A stretch of 23,934 bases of DNA from an uncultured Collinsella sp. (GCA_900550835.1 URTP01000014.1:1-23934); one strand, 5' to 3'. Positions 15,126-23,041 are shown, numbered from the stretch's first letter. Numbers and translations: made by a program. The notes: generated from the sequence alone by a model not told the origin.

Positions 15126-15995
15126 ATGGCACAGCCAGATACGACGCCCACGGTGGGGCTTGCGCTCGAGGGAGGCGGCTACCGCGGTATGTATACGGCG
15201 GGCGTGCTCGACGTATGGATGGAGTGCGGCCTGACCTGTGACCATATGGTGGGCGTCTCGGCGGGCGCGGCGTTTGGCTACAACTTTAAATCGCGCCAGA
15301 TCGGCCGTGCCATTCGCTACAACAAGGCCTATTGCGCCGACAAGCGCTATGCGAGCGTGACGAGCTGGCTGCGAACCGGCGACATGTTCAATGCCGAGTT
15401 TGCCTATCACGAGGTTCCCATCGAGCGCGATCCCATCGACCTGGAGGCTTATCGTGCCTGCCCCATGCGGTTTACCTGCGTGTGCACCGATCTTAAGACG
15501 GGGCGGGCCGTCTACCATGACCTGCCTTACGGTGATGAGCATGATATCGAGTGGATCCGGGCGTCGTCGGCGATTCCCGTGGCAACACGACCCGTTGCCA
15601 TTGAGGGGCACAAGTACCTGGATGGCGGCGTTGCCGATTCCATTCCCAGCGCATGGCTGTTTGCGCAGGGCTATGACCGCAACGTGGTGGTGCTGACGCA
15701 GCCGGCGGGCTTTGTAAAGCAGCCCAATAGCGTGATGCCTATGCTGCGTCGCGTGTATCGTCACTATCCGGAGTTTGTTGCGGCGCTTGAGCACCGGCAC
15801 GAGGTATATAACGCCACGCTCGACGACCTGGCGCGTCGCGAGGCCGCTGGCGAGATCTTTGTGGTGCGGCGGAGCGGATCGGTGAAGGTGCAGTCGCTGT
15901 GCCGCGAGCCCGAGGAACTCGAACGCATCTATCAGATCGGCCGTCGCGATGCGGAGGCGACGCTGCCCGCGCTGGAAGCGTATCTGGCGGGGTAA
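15126..15995 (+). CDS. Patatin-like phospholipase
   Basis: This 289-residue protein belongs to the patatin family of serine lipid hydrolases (Ser-Asp dyad). All family motifs are visible: the oxyanion hole GGGYRG (16-21), the nucleophile GVSAG (43-47, Ser45) and the catalytic Asp in DGG (166-168, KYLDGGVADS). Members hydrolyse acyl groups of phospholipids or related esters; the substrate is unknown. The start is ATG 15126, preceded by GGAACGGAG. The reading frame is open further upstream, to 14985, but that extension lacks a ribosome site and family similarity. The stop is TAA at 15993-15995, directly before a repeat array. No signal peptide or transmembrane segment is seen, so it probably acts in the cytoplasm. 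Confidence 0.9.
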   Translation: MAQPDTTPTVGLALEGGGYRGMYTAGVLDVWMECGLTCDHMVGVSAGAAFGYNFKSRQIGRAIRYNKAYCADKRYASVTSWLRTGDMFNAEFAYHEVPIERDPIDLEAYRACPMRFTCVCTDLKTGRAVYHDLPYGDEHDIEWIRASSAIPVATRPVAIEGHKYLDGGVADSIPSAWLFAQGYDRNVVVLTQPAGFVKQPNSVMPMLRRVYRHYPEFVAALEHRHEVYNATLDDLARREAAGEIFVVRRSGSVKVQSLCREPEELERIYQIGRRDAEATLPALEAYLAG

Positions 15996-16005
15996 GGGCT
16001 GCTAC

Positions 16006-16176
16006 GGAAAGCGCATTCCGGAATATGCGCTCAGACTGGGATGCGGTTTCCGCGAGGGGGCGGTCGCGGAAACCGCATCCCAAAATTTGCGCTTGGAATG
16101 GGATGCGTTTTCCGCTGGCCCTCTATATGGAAAGCGCATCCCAGAATGGACGTCCAAACTGGGATGCGCTTTCCGC
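16006..16176. repeat. Array of three related hairpin elements
   Basis: Three consecutive inverted repeats share one arm sequence, close to GCGGAAAGCGCATCCC. Unit 1 has its arms at 16006-16019 and 16038-16053, unit 2 at 16066-16081 and 16100-16115, and unit 3 at 16129-16142 and 16161-16176. The loops of about 18 bases are also related (each has an A-rich start and a central GCGC or ACGT). There is no coding sequence. The elements lie between the convergent patatin and thiE genes. Confidence 0.85.
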
Positions 16177-16218
16177 TGTCGAAGGTATGAGGCTGCGGAG
16201 CAGCTGCTCGGCATAGGC

Positions 16219-16914
16219 CTATGCCTGCTGCCAGGTGTCGACGAGTTCCTTGGCAGCGGCGTAGGGGTCGTCGGCACTGCAGACGGCGCTCACCACAAAG
16301 AAGCCGTCGACGCCGGTGGCCTTGAGCTGCGGCAGGTCGGCCATCTTTACGCCGCCGCCCACCACGATGGGCACGGGGCTTGCCGCGTGGAGTGCGGCCA
16401 GGTCCTCAAAGCTTTTGGTGATGATAGAGCCGTCGGCCGCGCGTCCGCAGTCGCGCTTGGTCTCGGTCTCGTGGAGCGGGCCGATGCCCAGGTAGTCGAC
16501 TAGGCTCATGTCGGCGGTCTTGACGTACTCGAGCATCTCCTCGCAACGGGCCGAAAGGCCCACGATGGCATCGGGGCCCAAAAGTTTGCGGCAGACCTCG
16601 ACGGGAATATCGCTCTGGCCCACGTGCACGCCGTCGACAGCAATGCCCTGCTCGCGCGCGGCGAGTACGCAGTCCAGGCGGTCGTCGATCAGCAAAGCGA
16701 CCTGACCGGTCTTGCCAGCCTGTGCGATTGCCTGCGCGGCGTCGCCGGTCAGCGCGATGATCTCGCGGGCGCTTGCCACCTTGGAGCGCACCTGGATGCA
16801 GGTAAAGCCGGCATCGAGTGCCTGGGCCACCACATCGCCCACGGGGCGCCCGAGCGTGTTTTCGGGGCCGAGTACCAGATAGGCCGAGATATCAAGGTTG
16901 TCGCGGATGCTCAT
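16219..16914 (-). CDS. thiE: Thiamine-phosphate synthase
   Basis: ThiE joins hydroxymethylpyrimidine diphosphate and hydroxyethylthiazole phosphate to give thiamine phosphate, releasing pyrophosphate. The 231-residue TIM-barrel protein shows the family motifs, some diverged: CIQVRSK (39-45, usually QLREK), DDR (77-79), GVHVGQSDIP (95-104), GLSAR (119-123), GIGPLHETETK (143-153) and GGGVKMADLP. The start ATG 16914 overlaps the stop of the preceding gene as ATGA, so translation is probably coupled. It is the last gene of the thiM operon. The stop codon sits in a small palindrome (16211-16224). The insertion KRDCGRAADGSII after the active-site loop is longer than usual. Confidence 0.92.
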   Translation of the reverse strand: MSIRDNLDISAYLVLGPENTLGRPVGDVVAQALDAGFTCIQVRSKVASAREIIALTGDAAQAIAQAGKTGQVALLIDDRLDCVLAAREQGIAVDGVHVGQSDIPVEVCRKLLGPDAIVGLSARCEEMLEYVKTADMSLVDYLGIGPLHETETKRDCGRAADGSIITKSFEDLAALHAASPVPIVVGGGVKMADLPQLKATGVDGFFVVSAVCSADDPYAAAKELVDTWQQA

Positions 16915-17252
16915 CGTGCTTCCTCCTGCTTTTTGATCTGTGCTTCCATGCGCTCGAGTTTGCCGGTCATGGTGTCGGTAAATCCGGGTCGAATATCGGC
17001 TTTGAGCACGACTTCGGTGCGGATGCCCTTGCTCGCCAACACAAAGGTTGCGTCGCGCACGACCTGCATGACCTCGTCCCAGTCGCCCTCGATCTCGGTG
17101 AACATCGAGGTGGTGCGGTTGGGAAGGCCGCTCTCGCGAATGACGCGCACGACTTCGGCGACCTCGGCAGACAGCTCGTCGCCGGTGCCACATGGGGCAA
17201 TGGCCACAGCGACCAGGGTGTTCATGCCGGCATTGGTTGCGGGCTCGGACAT
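16911..17252 (-). CDS. MTH1187-family thiamine-binding protein
   Basis: This 113-residue protein matches the MTH1187/YkoF-like family of small ferredoxin-like-fold proteins that bind thiamine. It has the expected features: VAVAIAPCGTGDELSAEVAEVVRVIRESG, a GLPNRTTSMFTEIEGDWDEVMQVV core and a helical C-terminus. In Bacillus, YkoF-type proteins bind thiamine or its pyrimidine part, so here it may carry pathway intermediates or buffer thiamine. The start ATG 17252 has an AGGAGG site; an internal ATG at 17225 is an alternative. It lies 3 bases after thiM and overlaps thiE by 4 bases, so it is clearly inside the operon. Its position between ThiM and ThiE suggests a direct role in the same pathway. 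Confidence 0.85.
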   Translation of the reverse strand: MSEPATNAGMNTLVAVAIAPCGTGDELSAEVAEVVRVIRESGLPNRTTSMFTEIEGDWDEVMQVVRDATFVLASKGIRTEVVLKADIRPGFTDTMTGKLERMEAQIKKQEEAR

Positions 17253-17255
17253 GGC

Positions 17256-18095
17256 TTATGCCTCCTCGAGCTCGAGTCGGTTATCGGCAATGTCCTGGGC
17301 GGTCGCACGGTAGAGCTCGTCGATAAAGGCGACCTTAAAGCTTGCCGGCGCGTCGGCGACAGCAGCGGCACGCGTACCGGCAACGTTGTAGACGGCGGTG
17401 CCGCAGATGGCTGCCGTAAACGGATCGGCAGCACAGGCGTACACGGCCAGCACGCCGCCCTGTGAGCAACCACAGCCGGTGATCTTGGACATGAGTGGGC
17501 TGCCGCCGTGGGACTTGGCCACGGTCGTGCCGTCGGTGATCAGGTCGACTTCACCCGAGACCACTACGGCGCCGCCGGTGTAGCGAGCGAGCGCCACGGC
17601 GGCATCGCGGGCGGCGTCGACCGTGTCGGTGGTGTCGACACCGCGTACGCGGCTCAGATCAGCCGCCTCGCCCTCAAGACCCCACAGGCCGGCGAGCGCG
17701 ATAATCTCGGAGGCGTTGCCGCGCACGATGGCGGGTTTGTACTGCTTGAGCTCGTTTACCAGCTGGGTGCGCAGGCTACCGATGCCCAGGCCAACCGGAT
17801 CGAGCACCCAGGGCTTGCCGGCGTCGTGTGCCGCCTTGGCCGCGCGGGGAATCGTCTGCTCGTAGATGGGGAAGAGTGTGCCCATGTTGAGATAGATGGC
17901 GCCGCCGCCGGCAACGAGCGCCTCGCCCTCGTCGGGCAGATAGACCATGGCGGCCGATCCGCCCACGGCGAGCTGTGCGTTGGCGACAAAGTCGATCGTC
18001 ACCGTGTTGGTGATGGAGCCGGCCATCGGATTGGTGGCGCGAATCTCCTCCACGGCCTTGATCACTTGTTGCTTGAGCTGTTTCGAATCGATCAC
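17256..18095 (-). CDS. thiM: Hydroxyethylthiazole kinase
   Basis: ThiM phosphorylates 4-methyl-5-(2-hydroxyethyl)thiazole with ATP, a salvage step of thiamine synthesis. The 279-residue protein carries the ribokinase-like ThiM motifs: DPVG (99-102), RGNASE (125-130) and the GCGC loop (207-210) that forms the anion hole and holds the key cysteine. The start is a GTG at 18095, chosen because AAGGAGG lies 8-14 bases upstream and an extension would cross the terminator. It is the first gene of the operon, directly downstream of a TPP riboswitch and its terminator. It is trimeric and cytoplasmic in known relatives. No thiD, thiC or thiG is in the window. Confidence 0.93.
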   Translation of the reverse strand: MIDSKQLKQQVIKAVEEIRATNPMAGSITNTVTIDFVANAQLAVGGSAAMVYLPDEGEALVAGGGAIYLNMGTLFPIYEQTIPRAAKAAHDAGKPWVLDPVGLGIGSLRTQLVNELKQYKPAIVRGNASEIIALAGLWGLEGEAADLSRVRGVDTTDTVDAARDAAVALARYTGGAVVVSGEVDLITDGTTVAKSHGGSPLMSKITGCGCSQGGVLAVYACAADPFTAAICGTAVYNVAGTRAAAVADAPASFKVAFIDELYRATAQDIADNRLELEEA

Positions 18096-18116
18096 TGCAC
18101 ATGCCTCCTTGGCATA

Positions 18117-18148
18117 GAAAAGGGGCGCTGTGCATAGACAGCGCCCCT
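18117..18148 (-). terminator. Riboswitch-controlled terminator before thiM
   Basis: AGGGGCGCTG (18121-18130) and CAGCGCCCCT (18139-18148) form a perfect 10-bp stem with an 8-base loop. On the minus strand it is followed by TTTTC. It sits between the TPP aptamer and the thiM ribosome binding site, as expected for transcription attenuation. Confidence 0.9.
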
Positions 18149-18154
18149 GTAAAG

Positions 18155-18249
18155 GCGGCATGCTCCCTACGCCAGCATTAACTGACAGGTTCAAAGGATT
18201 GGGCCCCATGCCCTCTCAGCCTTGTGGTTTGCACCGCCGGCACTCCCGC
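18155..18249 (-). promoter_or_regulatory. TPP (THI-element) riboswitch
   Basis: Read on the minus strand, the region has the conserved TPP aptamer blocks in order: GGGAGTGCC, GGCTGAGAGG, CCTTTGAACCTGTCAG and GCTGGCGTAGGGAG. These match the CUGAGA and UGAACCUGAU...GCGUAGGGA consensus of the TPP riboswitch. It precedes thiM and the terminator at 18117-18148. TPP binding is expected to favour the terminator and switch the operon off. Confidence 0.95.
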
Positions 18250-18288
18250 AGCGAATCTGTTGTTCCCTATACTAGCGCACCTGCTAAA

Positions 18289-18370
18289 AAGGGACAGGTT
18301 TATTTTGGCAGGTGGCGACTGGGGCGTTACATTTCCCCAGATAAAACCTGCCAAAATAAACCTGTCCCTT
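18289..18370. repeat. Long inverted repeat with 25-bp perfect arms
   Basis: The left arm (18289-18313) starts AAGGGACAGG and ends TTTGGCAGGT; the right arm (18346-18370) is its exact reverse complement. The 32-base centre contains a second hairpin, CTGGGG (18319-18324) with CCCCAG (18335-18340). The arms begin with the same AAGGGACAG as the REP-like palindromes at 3065-7460. A third partial copy (TTGGCAGGT) follows at about 18372. Confidence 0.9.
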
Positions 18371-18417
18371 ATTGGCAGGTCGTTACAATGGTTACGGTGA
18401 AAATGACGGGGGACTCT

Positions 18418-19326
18418 ATGATCAAACTTGTGCTGACCGATATGGACGATACGCTGATTCCGGCTGGGCATGACGGAGCCAGCGACTACGCCATTGAGGG
18501 CATTCATGCCATGCAGGCGGCGGGTCTGCACTTTGGCCCGGTTTCGGGTCGTCAGCCGTCCGCGATGGGTTGGATGTTCAAAAATTGTTCCGAGTGTTTT
18601 TCGACCGGTGCGTTCTGTAACGGCCAGGTGATGTTTGTCGACGGCGAAGTAGTCGCTTCGCGTGCGACCGACAACGATGCTCTGATGCGTCTGGCCGATT
18701 ACCTCGAGCAAGAGACCGACGATACATTTCTAAAAGTCTACAGCCTGGGCGATGACTTTTGGGGCAACGATGCCTATTGCGTGACGAGCAATCCTGAGCG
18801 CGTTCGTCGCGCCATGGAGTCGGGCGGCAACGCGTGGCTCAAAGGCGAAGAGGCCCCGTGCCGTCCCGTCGTCGATGACGCGCCGGTGTTTAAGGCGAAT
18901 ATCTGGAGTGCCCGTTCGCGTGAGGAGCTCGCGGAGCTACGCGAGCGCGTTGCCGCTGAGGTGCCGGAACTCTCGCTTGTGTTTCCCAACAACCGAGTGC
19001 GTCTGTTCGACATCCTTCCGGCTGGTTGGGACAAGGGCTGCGCTGCGCTGGAGCTGGCGCGTGCTTTGGGCTTGACGCCCGACGAGGTGGCCGTATTCGG
19101 TGATTCCGATAACGATTTGCCCATGATCGATGCCGTTCCCAACTCCGTTGCAGTCGCCAATGCCAACGAGGCCGTCACGGCGGCAGCGCGCTGGCATGTC
19201 GGCACTGCGGCAGACGATGCGGTCGCCGGGGCTCTACATCAGATCGCCGCCTGCGCCGCGACGGGGGAGATGCCGTCGTTTATGCGCCTGCCGGGTACTG
19301 CCGACGCGAATCTCACGAACAGCTAA
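18418..19326 (+). CDS. Cof-type HAD superfamily hydrolase (phosphatase)
   Basis: This 302-residue protein is a HAD phosphatase with a IIB cap, as in Cof/YidA sugar-phosphate and cofactor phosphatases. It has motif I DMDDT (8-12, nucleophile Asp8), motif II SGR, motif III Lys in GWDKG, and motif IV GDSDNDLPM. The substrate is not predictable. I chose ATG 18418 because it places the family start IKLVLTDMDD correctly and GGGGGA lies upstream; in-frame ATGs at 18403 and 18388 are alternatives. It is divergent from the thiamine operon and ends 10 bases before the LysR gene, which suggests co-transcription. It is cytoplasmic. Confidence 0.9.
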   Translation: MIKLVLTDMDDTLIPAGHDGASDYAIEGIHAMQAAGLHFGPVSGRQPSAMGWMFKNCSECFSTGAFCNGQVMFVDGEVVASRATDNDALMRLADYLEQETDDTFLKVYSLGDDFWGNDAYCVTSNPERVRRAMESGGNAWLKGEEAPCRPVVDDAPVFKANIWSARSREELAELRERVAAEVPELSLVFPNNRVRLFDILPAGWDKGCAALELARALGLTPDEVAVFGDSDNDLPMIDAVPNSVAVANANEAVTAAARWHVGTAADDAVAGALHQIAACAATGEMPSFMRLPGTADANLTNS

Positions 19327-19336
19327 GGAGACAGCC

Positions 19337-20233
19337 ATGAAGCTCCAGCAGCTCAGATATGTCGTCAAAGTTGCCGAATGCGGCAGCATTACCGAGGCCT
19401 CGCGCCGGCTCTTTGTGTCGCAGCCTTCGATTACCGCATCGATCCGCGATCTCGAAAACGAGATGGGTGTGCATATCTTTGAGCGCACCAACAAGGGCGT
19501 CATTGTGTCCGAGGAAGGCGAGACCTTCTTGGGCTACGCGCGCCAGGTGCTCGACCAGGCCGACCTGCTCGAGGGCAAGTACAAGGGCACATCCGAGCAG
19601 GTGCCGCACTTTAGCGTGAGCTGCCAGCATTATTCCTTTGCCGTTAACGCGTTTGTTGACGTGATCCGCGAGTTCGATGCCGCGCGTTACGACTTCACCC
19701 TGCGCGAGGAGCAGACTCACGAGATTATCGAGGATGTCGCGCATATGAAAAGCGAACTGGGCATCCTGTACTTATCCGGGCATAACCGCGAGGTTATCGA
19801 GCGCATGCTTGCCGCCAACGAGCTCGTATTCGAGGGGCTCTTCTGCGCCACGCCGCATGTCTTCGTGTGCGCAGACCATCCGCTGGCGGGCCGCTCGAGC
19901 GTGACGCTTGAGGACTTGGAAGACTACCCGTTCCTGTCCTACGAGCAGGGCAGCTATAACTCGTTTTACTATTCCGAGGAACTGACCTCGACTTTTGAGC
20001 GTCGCAAGAATATCCGCGTGCGTGACCGTGCGACGTTGTTCAACCTGGCCATGGGCCTTAACGGTTACACGGTGTGTTCGGGCGTGATCAGCCATGAACT
20101 TAACGGCCCCGGTATCATCTCGATTCCGCTCGATGTGGACGAATACATGGAGATCGGCATTATCACGCGCAAAAATACGACGCTCACGCGCTATGGGCAG
20201 GCCTATATCGACGCGATCCGTCAGCACATCTAG
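19337..20233 (+). CDS. LysR-family transcriptional regulator
   Basis: This 298-residue protein has an N-terminal LysR winged helix (residues 1-60: QLRYVVKVAECGSITEASRR and LFVSQPSITASIRDLENEMG) and a C-terminal periplasmic-binding-like effector domain with LAGRSSVTLEDLEDYPFLSY. LysR proteins bind dyads of the T-N11-A type and respond to a small molecule. The ATG at 19337 has an AAGGAG site, 10 bases after the HAD gene stop. The next gene on the same strand is a MetE-like methyltransferase with a strong dyad (20278-20304) in the gap. The regulator therefore probably controls that gene, and perhaps methionine or one-carbon metabolism. The effector is unknown. Confidence 0.92.
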   Translation: MKLQQLRYVVKVAECGSITEASRRLFVSQPSITASIRDLENEMGVHIFERTNKGVIVSEEGETFLGYARQVLDQADLLEGKYKGTSEQVPHFSVSCQHYSFAVNAFVDVIREFDAARYDFTLREEQTHEIIEDVAHMKSELGILYLSGHNREVIERMLAANELVFEGLFCATPHVFVCADHPLAGRSSVTLEDLEDYPFLSYEQGSYNSFYYSEELTSTFERRKNIRVRDRATLFNLAMGLNGYTVCSGVISHELNGPGIISIPLDVDEYMEIGIITRKNTTLTRYGQAYIDAIRQHI

Positions 20234-20277
20234 ATTGCTGCGTTCTGCACGGGTCAAATCTCTTTGCGGCAGTCTCA

Positions 20278-20304
20278 TTTGATATAGGAAGCATCTATAT
20301 CAAA
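20278..20304. promoter_or_regulatory. 27-bp dyad, likely LysR operator
   Basis: TTTGATATAG (20278-20287) and CTATATCAAA (20295-20304) are exact inverted copies with a 7-base spacer, and the inner part fits the T-N11-A LysR pattern. It lies 44 bases after the LysR stop codon and 84 bases before the MetE-like start. Confidence 0.6.
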
Positions 20305-20334
20305 CTGTTATAAACGTATATTTTACGATAGCCA

Positions 20335-20348
20335 TATGAGCGCTCATA
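20335..20348. promoter_or_regulatory. 14-bp palindrome upstream of the MetE-like gene
   Basis: TATGAGCGCTCATA is a perfect palindrome 40 bases before the start codon. It could be a second operator for the MetE-like gene. No specific regulator is recognisable. Confidence 0.4.
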
Positions 20349-20388
20349 CTCTGTCCCAGTAAAGCAACCAATGCAAAGGGAGATATCT

Positions 20389-21522
20389 ATGAGCACTTCG
20401 ATTCAACCGAACGCGCCGTTTCGCGCCGATATCGTCGGCAGCTTTCTTCGTCCGCAGGCTGTAAAGGACGCCCGTGCCGCCTATGTCGCGGGTAAACTCG
20501 ACGCTTCCGGCCTTAAGGCCGTCGAGGACGATGCCATTTGCGATTTGGTGGCCAAGCAGAAGGCAGCCGGCTTACAGGTAATTACCGATGGCGAATACCG
20601 CCGCAGCTACTGGCACCTCGATTTTATGTGGGGCCTTAACGGCATTGAGCGCCGCGTTTCGCGTACGGGCTATATGTTCCACGATGAGGAGACCACGGCA
20701 GATACCGCGGTGGTGACCGGCCCCATCAGCGGCGAGAACCACCCGTTCGTCGAGCATTTTAAGTTCGTCAAGGCGCTTGAGGGGGAGGGCCAGGTCGCAC
20801 GCCAGACCATTCCGGCGCCGATTCAGACGTTCTCTGAGGTCACGCTCGATCGCTGCGACGGCCAGCAGGAGAGCCTGCGCGCTGTCTATAAGACCGATGA
20901 GGAACTTGCCGACGCCATTGCAGCCGCTTATCGTACGGTGATCGCCGACCTGTACGCAGCAGGCTGCCGCAACATCCAGTTTGATGACTGCACCTGGGGC
21001 ATCTACTGCGATACCGATTTTGTCGCCAAAACCGGCATGAGCCCGGTCGACCTGCAAAAGGTAAGCGAGCTGGGCGTGGCGCTCAACAACGCCGCCATCG
21101 AGGGCAAGCCCGACGATCTGGTTGTCAACACGCACGTGTGCCGCGGCAACTACCACTCCACCTATGCCTTTGAGGGCGGCTACGATCCCATCGCGCCGTA
21201 CCTGTTCGCACATGAGAATGTCGATGCGTTCTATCTGGAGTTCGACACGCCGCGCGCCGGCGGCTTTGAGCCGCTCAAGTACGTCGCTCCCGGCAAGAAG
21301 GTCGTGCTGGGCTTGGTAACCACCAAGGCGGCAGAGCTCGAGAACGAGGACGCCATCGTCGAGCGCATCCGCGAAGCCGCAAAGTACGTGCCGCTCGAGA
21401 ACCTGTACCTGTCGCCCCAGTGCGGCTTTGCCAGCTGCGAGATTGGCAACAAGCTGACCGAGGATGAGCAATGGGCAAAGATCGCTCTGGTCAAGCGCAT
21501 TGCCGAGCGCGTTTGGAAGTAA
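20389..21522 (+). CDS. MetE C-terminal-like, cobalamin-independent methyltransferase (YxjG/YxjH type)
   Basis: The 377-residue protein is about the size of the single-barrel MetE homologues YxjG/YxjH of Bacillus. It shows the zinc-site residues of methionine synthase: the NTHVCRGNY segment (His249, Cys251), Glu284 in FYLEFD, and Cys345 in LSPQCGFAS. The N-terminal half begins FRADIVGSFLRPQAV and the ITDGEYRR segment (65-72) is typical. These enzymes transfer a methyl group to homocysteine or a similar thiol using methyltetrahydrofolate or another donor; the exact donor is unknown. The start ATG 20389 follows AAAGGGAG. It lies behind two dyads and after a LysR gene, so it is probably regulated by that protein. 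It has no signal peptide. Confidence 0.9.
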   Translation: MSTSIQPNAPFRADIVGSFLRPQAVKDARAAYVAGKLDASGLKAVEDDAICDLVAKQKAAGLQVITDGEYRRSYWHLDFMWGLNGIERRVSRTGYMFHDEETTADTAVVTGPISGENHPFVEHFKFVKALEGEGQVARQTIPAPIQTFSEVTLDRCDGQQESLRAVYKTDEELADAIAAAYRTVIADLYAAGCRNIQFDDCTWGIYCDTDFVAKTGMSPVDLQKVSELGVALNNAAIEGKPDDLVVNTHVCRGNYHSTYAFEGGYDPIAPYLFAHENVDAFYLEFDTPRAGGFEPLKYVAPGKKVVLGLVTTKAAELENEDAIVERIREAAKYVPLENLYLSPQCGFASCEIGNKLTEDEQWAKIALVKRIAERVWK

Positions 21523-21645
21523 TGATACCGTTTGCGGGTGGCGGCGCGTGCGAGGCATTGCGTATCGCGTACAATGGTTCGGATCGTATCGTTCGGGCAG
21601 GTTATCCGATATGCCTGATCGCCCTTCCATCGTGAAAGGACTTCC

Positions 21646-22980
21646 ATGTCCCAATCCTCGACGCCCGCCGTCACCGATGCCATTTACGATGCATCGTCGC
21701 TCGGCCGCCCGCGCATGTTTGTGTTGGGTTTGCAACACATGTTTGCGATGTTCGGAGCCACGGTGCTCGTGCCCGTGCTCACCGGCCTTTCCGTTTCGAC
21801 GACGCTTCTGTTCGCCGGCATCGGCACGCTGCTGTTCCACTTTCTATCGCGCGGTAAGGTGCCCGCGTTCCTGGGCTCGTCGTTTGCCTTTATCGCGGGT
21901 TATGCCGCCATTGCGCCCAACGGCGAGACCGAGCTTTTGCCCTACGCTTGTCTGGGCGTTGCCTGCGCCGGCCTGCTCTATCCGGTGCTGGCAGCGCTGT
22001 TCCGCGCATTTGGCGCCAAGCGCGTCATGCGCTTCTTCCCGCCGGTGGTGACCGGCCCCATCGTCATTTCCATCGGCCTGATCTTGGCAAGCTCTGCTAT
22101 CGCCAACTGCCAGACCAATTGGCTTGTTGCCGTTGTCGCTGTGGCCGTGATCGTCATCTGCAATATTTGGGGGCGCGGCATGGTCAAGATCGTGCCGATT
22201 TTGCTGGGCGTTGTGGTGAGCTATGCCGTTGCGGCCGCGCTGGGCGAGGTCGACTTCTCTGGCGTCGCAGCCGCCCCCTGGGTTGGCTTGCCCGTCGTGT
22301 GGGACAACACCGTGTTTGCGCTCTTTGGACCGCAGTTCGATAGCAGTCTTGCCACGACGGCCATTATCACCATCATGCCACTGGCCTTTGCGACCATGAT
22401 TGAGCACATTGGCGATATCTCCGCCATCGGATCGACTTGTGAGCGCAACTACATTGCCGATCCCGGCCTGCACCGTACCCTGCTCGGCGATGGCCTGGCG
22501 ACTATCTTGGCATCGCTCTTTGGCGCTCCTGCCAATACGACGTATGGCGAGAACACCGGCGTGCTTGCGCTTACGCGTGTGTTCGACCCGCGAGTGATTC
22601 GCATTGCCGCGTGCTGCGCCATCGTGCTTTCGTTCTGCCCCAAGTTCGCTGCTGTCATTGCGGCCATGCCGGCGTGTGTAATCGGCGGCGTGTCGCTCGT
22701 GCTCTATGGCATGATCAGCGCCGTGGGCGTTCGCAACCTCATCGAGAACCAGGTCGATTTCCAGAACAACCGCAACGTGCTGGTGGCCGCTCTGGTGCTG
22801 GTGCTTTCGCTCGGCATCGCGTACAGCACTGCCGGAGCTATCGTGTTGGAGCTGGGCGGCGTGACCATTTCGCTCTCGGGCCTTGCCGTGGGATCGCTGG
22901 TGGGCATTGTGCTCAATGCCATCCTACCGGGTAACGACTTTGAGTTTGATGTCTCGGAACTCGAAGGGTCTGCCGAATAG
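21646..22980 (+). CDS. uraA: Uracil/nucleobase permease (NCS2 family)
   Basis: This 444-residue protein is strongly hydrophobic, with about 12-14 membrane segments. It carries the NCS2 signature of UraA: GLQHMFAMFGATVLVPVLTG (residues ~28-47), FLGSSFAFI, a central AFATMIEHIGDISAIG and GAPANTTYGENTGV. UraA-type carriers import uracil with protons; xanthine or other bases are possible, but the motifs fit uracil best. The start ATG 21646 follows GAAAGGA. The gene appears to be alone, with no pyrimidine gene beside it in the window. A strong bidirectional terminator follows it. It is an inner-membrane protein. Confidence 0.93.
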   Translation: MSQSSTPAVTDAIYDASSLGRPRMFVLGLQHMFAMFGATVLVPVLTGLSVSTTLLFAGIGTLLFHFLSRGKVPAFLGSSFAFIAGYAAIAPNGETELLPYACLGVACAGLLYPVLAALFRAFGAKRVMRFFPPVVTGPIVISIGLILASSAIANCQTNWLVAVVAVAVIVICNIWGRGMVKIVPILLGVVVSYAVAAALGEVDFSGVAAAPWVGLPVVWDNTVFALFGPQFDSSLATTAIITIMPLAFATMIEHIGDISAIGSTCERNYIADPGLHRTLLGDGLATILASLFGAPANTTYGENTGVLALTRVFDPRVIRIAACCAIVLSFCPKFAAVIAAMPACVIGGVSLVLYGMISAVGVRNLIENQVDFQNNRNVLVAALVLVLSLGIAYSTAGAIVLELGGVTISLSGLAVGSLVGIVLNAILPGNDFEFDVSELEGSAE

Positions 22981-23000
22981 CAGCTGTGTCCAACTCAGCT

Positions 23001-23041
23001 AAAAAGCCGGCCATGCGTCCGATGCGCATGGCCGGCTTTTT
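23001..23041. terminator. Bidirectional terminator between uraA and the esterase gene
   Basis: AAAAAGCCGGCCATGCG (23001-23017) and CGCATGGCCGGCTTTTT (23025-23041) form a 17-bp perfect stem with a 7-base loop and T-runs on both strands. It separates two convergent genes. The stop codon of the minus-strand gene touches its edge. Confidence 0.95.

Noticed and set aside
16006..16176. CRISPR array
   Set aside because: The repeats are inverted hairpins rather than direct repeats with unrelated spacers, and there are no cas genes.
18096..18209. N-terminal extension of thiM through the leader
   Set aside because: It would translate the TPP riboswitch terminator; the GTG at 18095 has a proper ribosome binding site.
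20572..21840. Minus-strand open frame opposite the MetE-like gene
   Set aside because: No recognisable domain or ribosome site, and the MetE-like gene is well supported.
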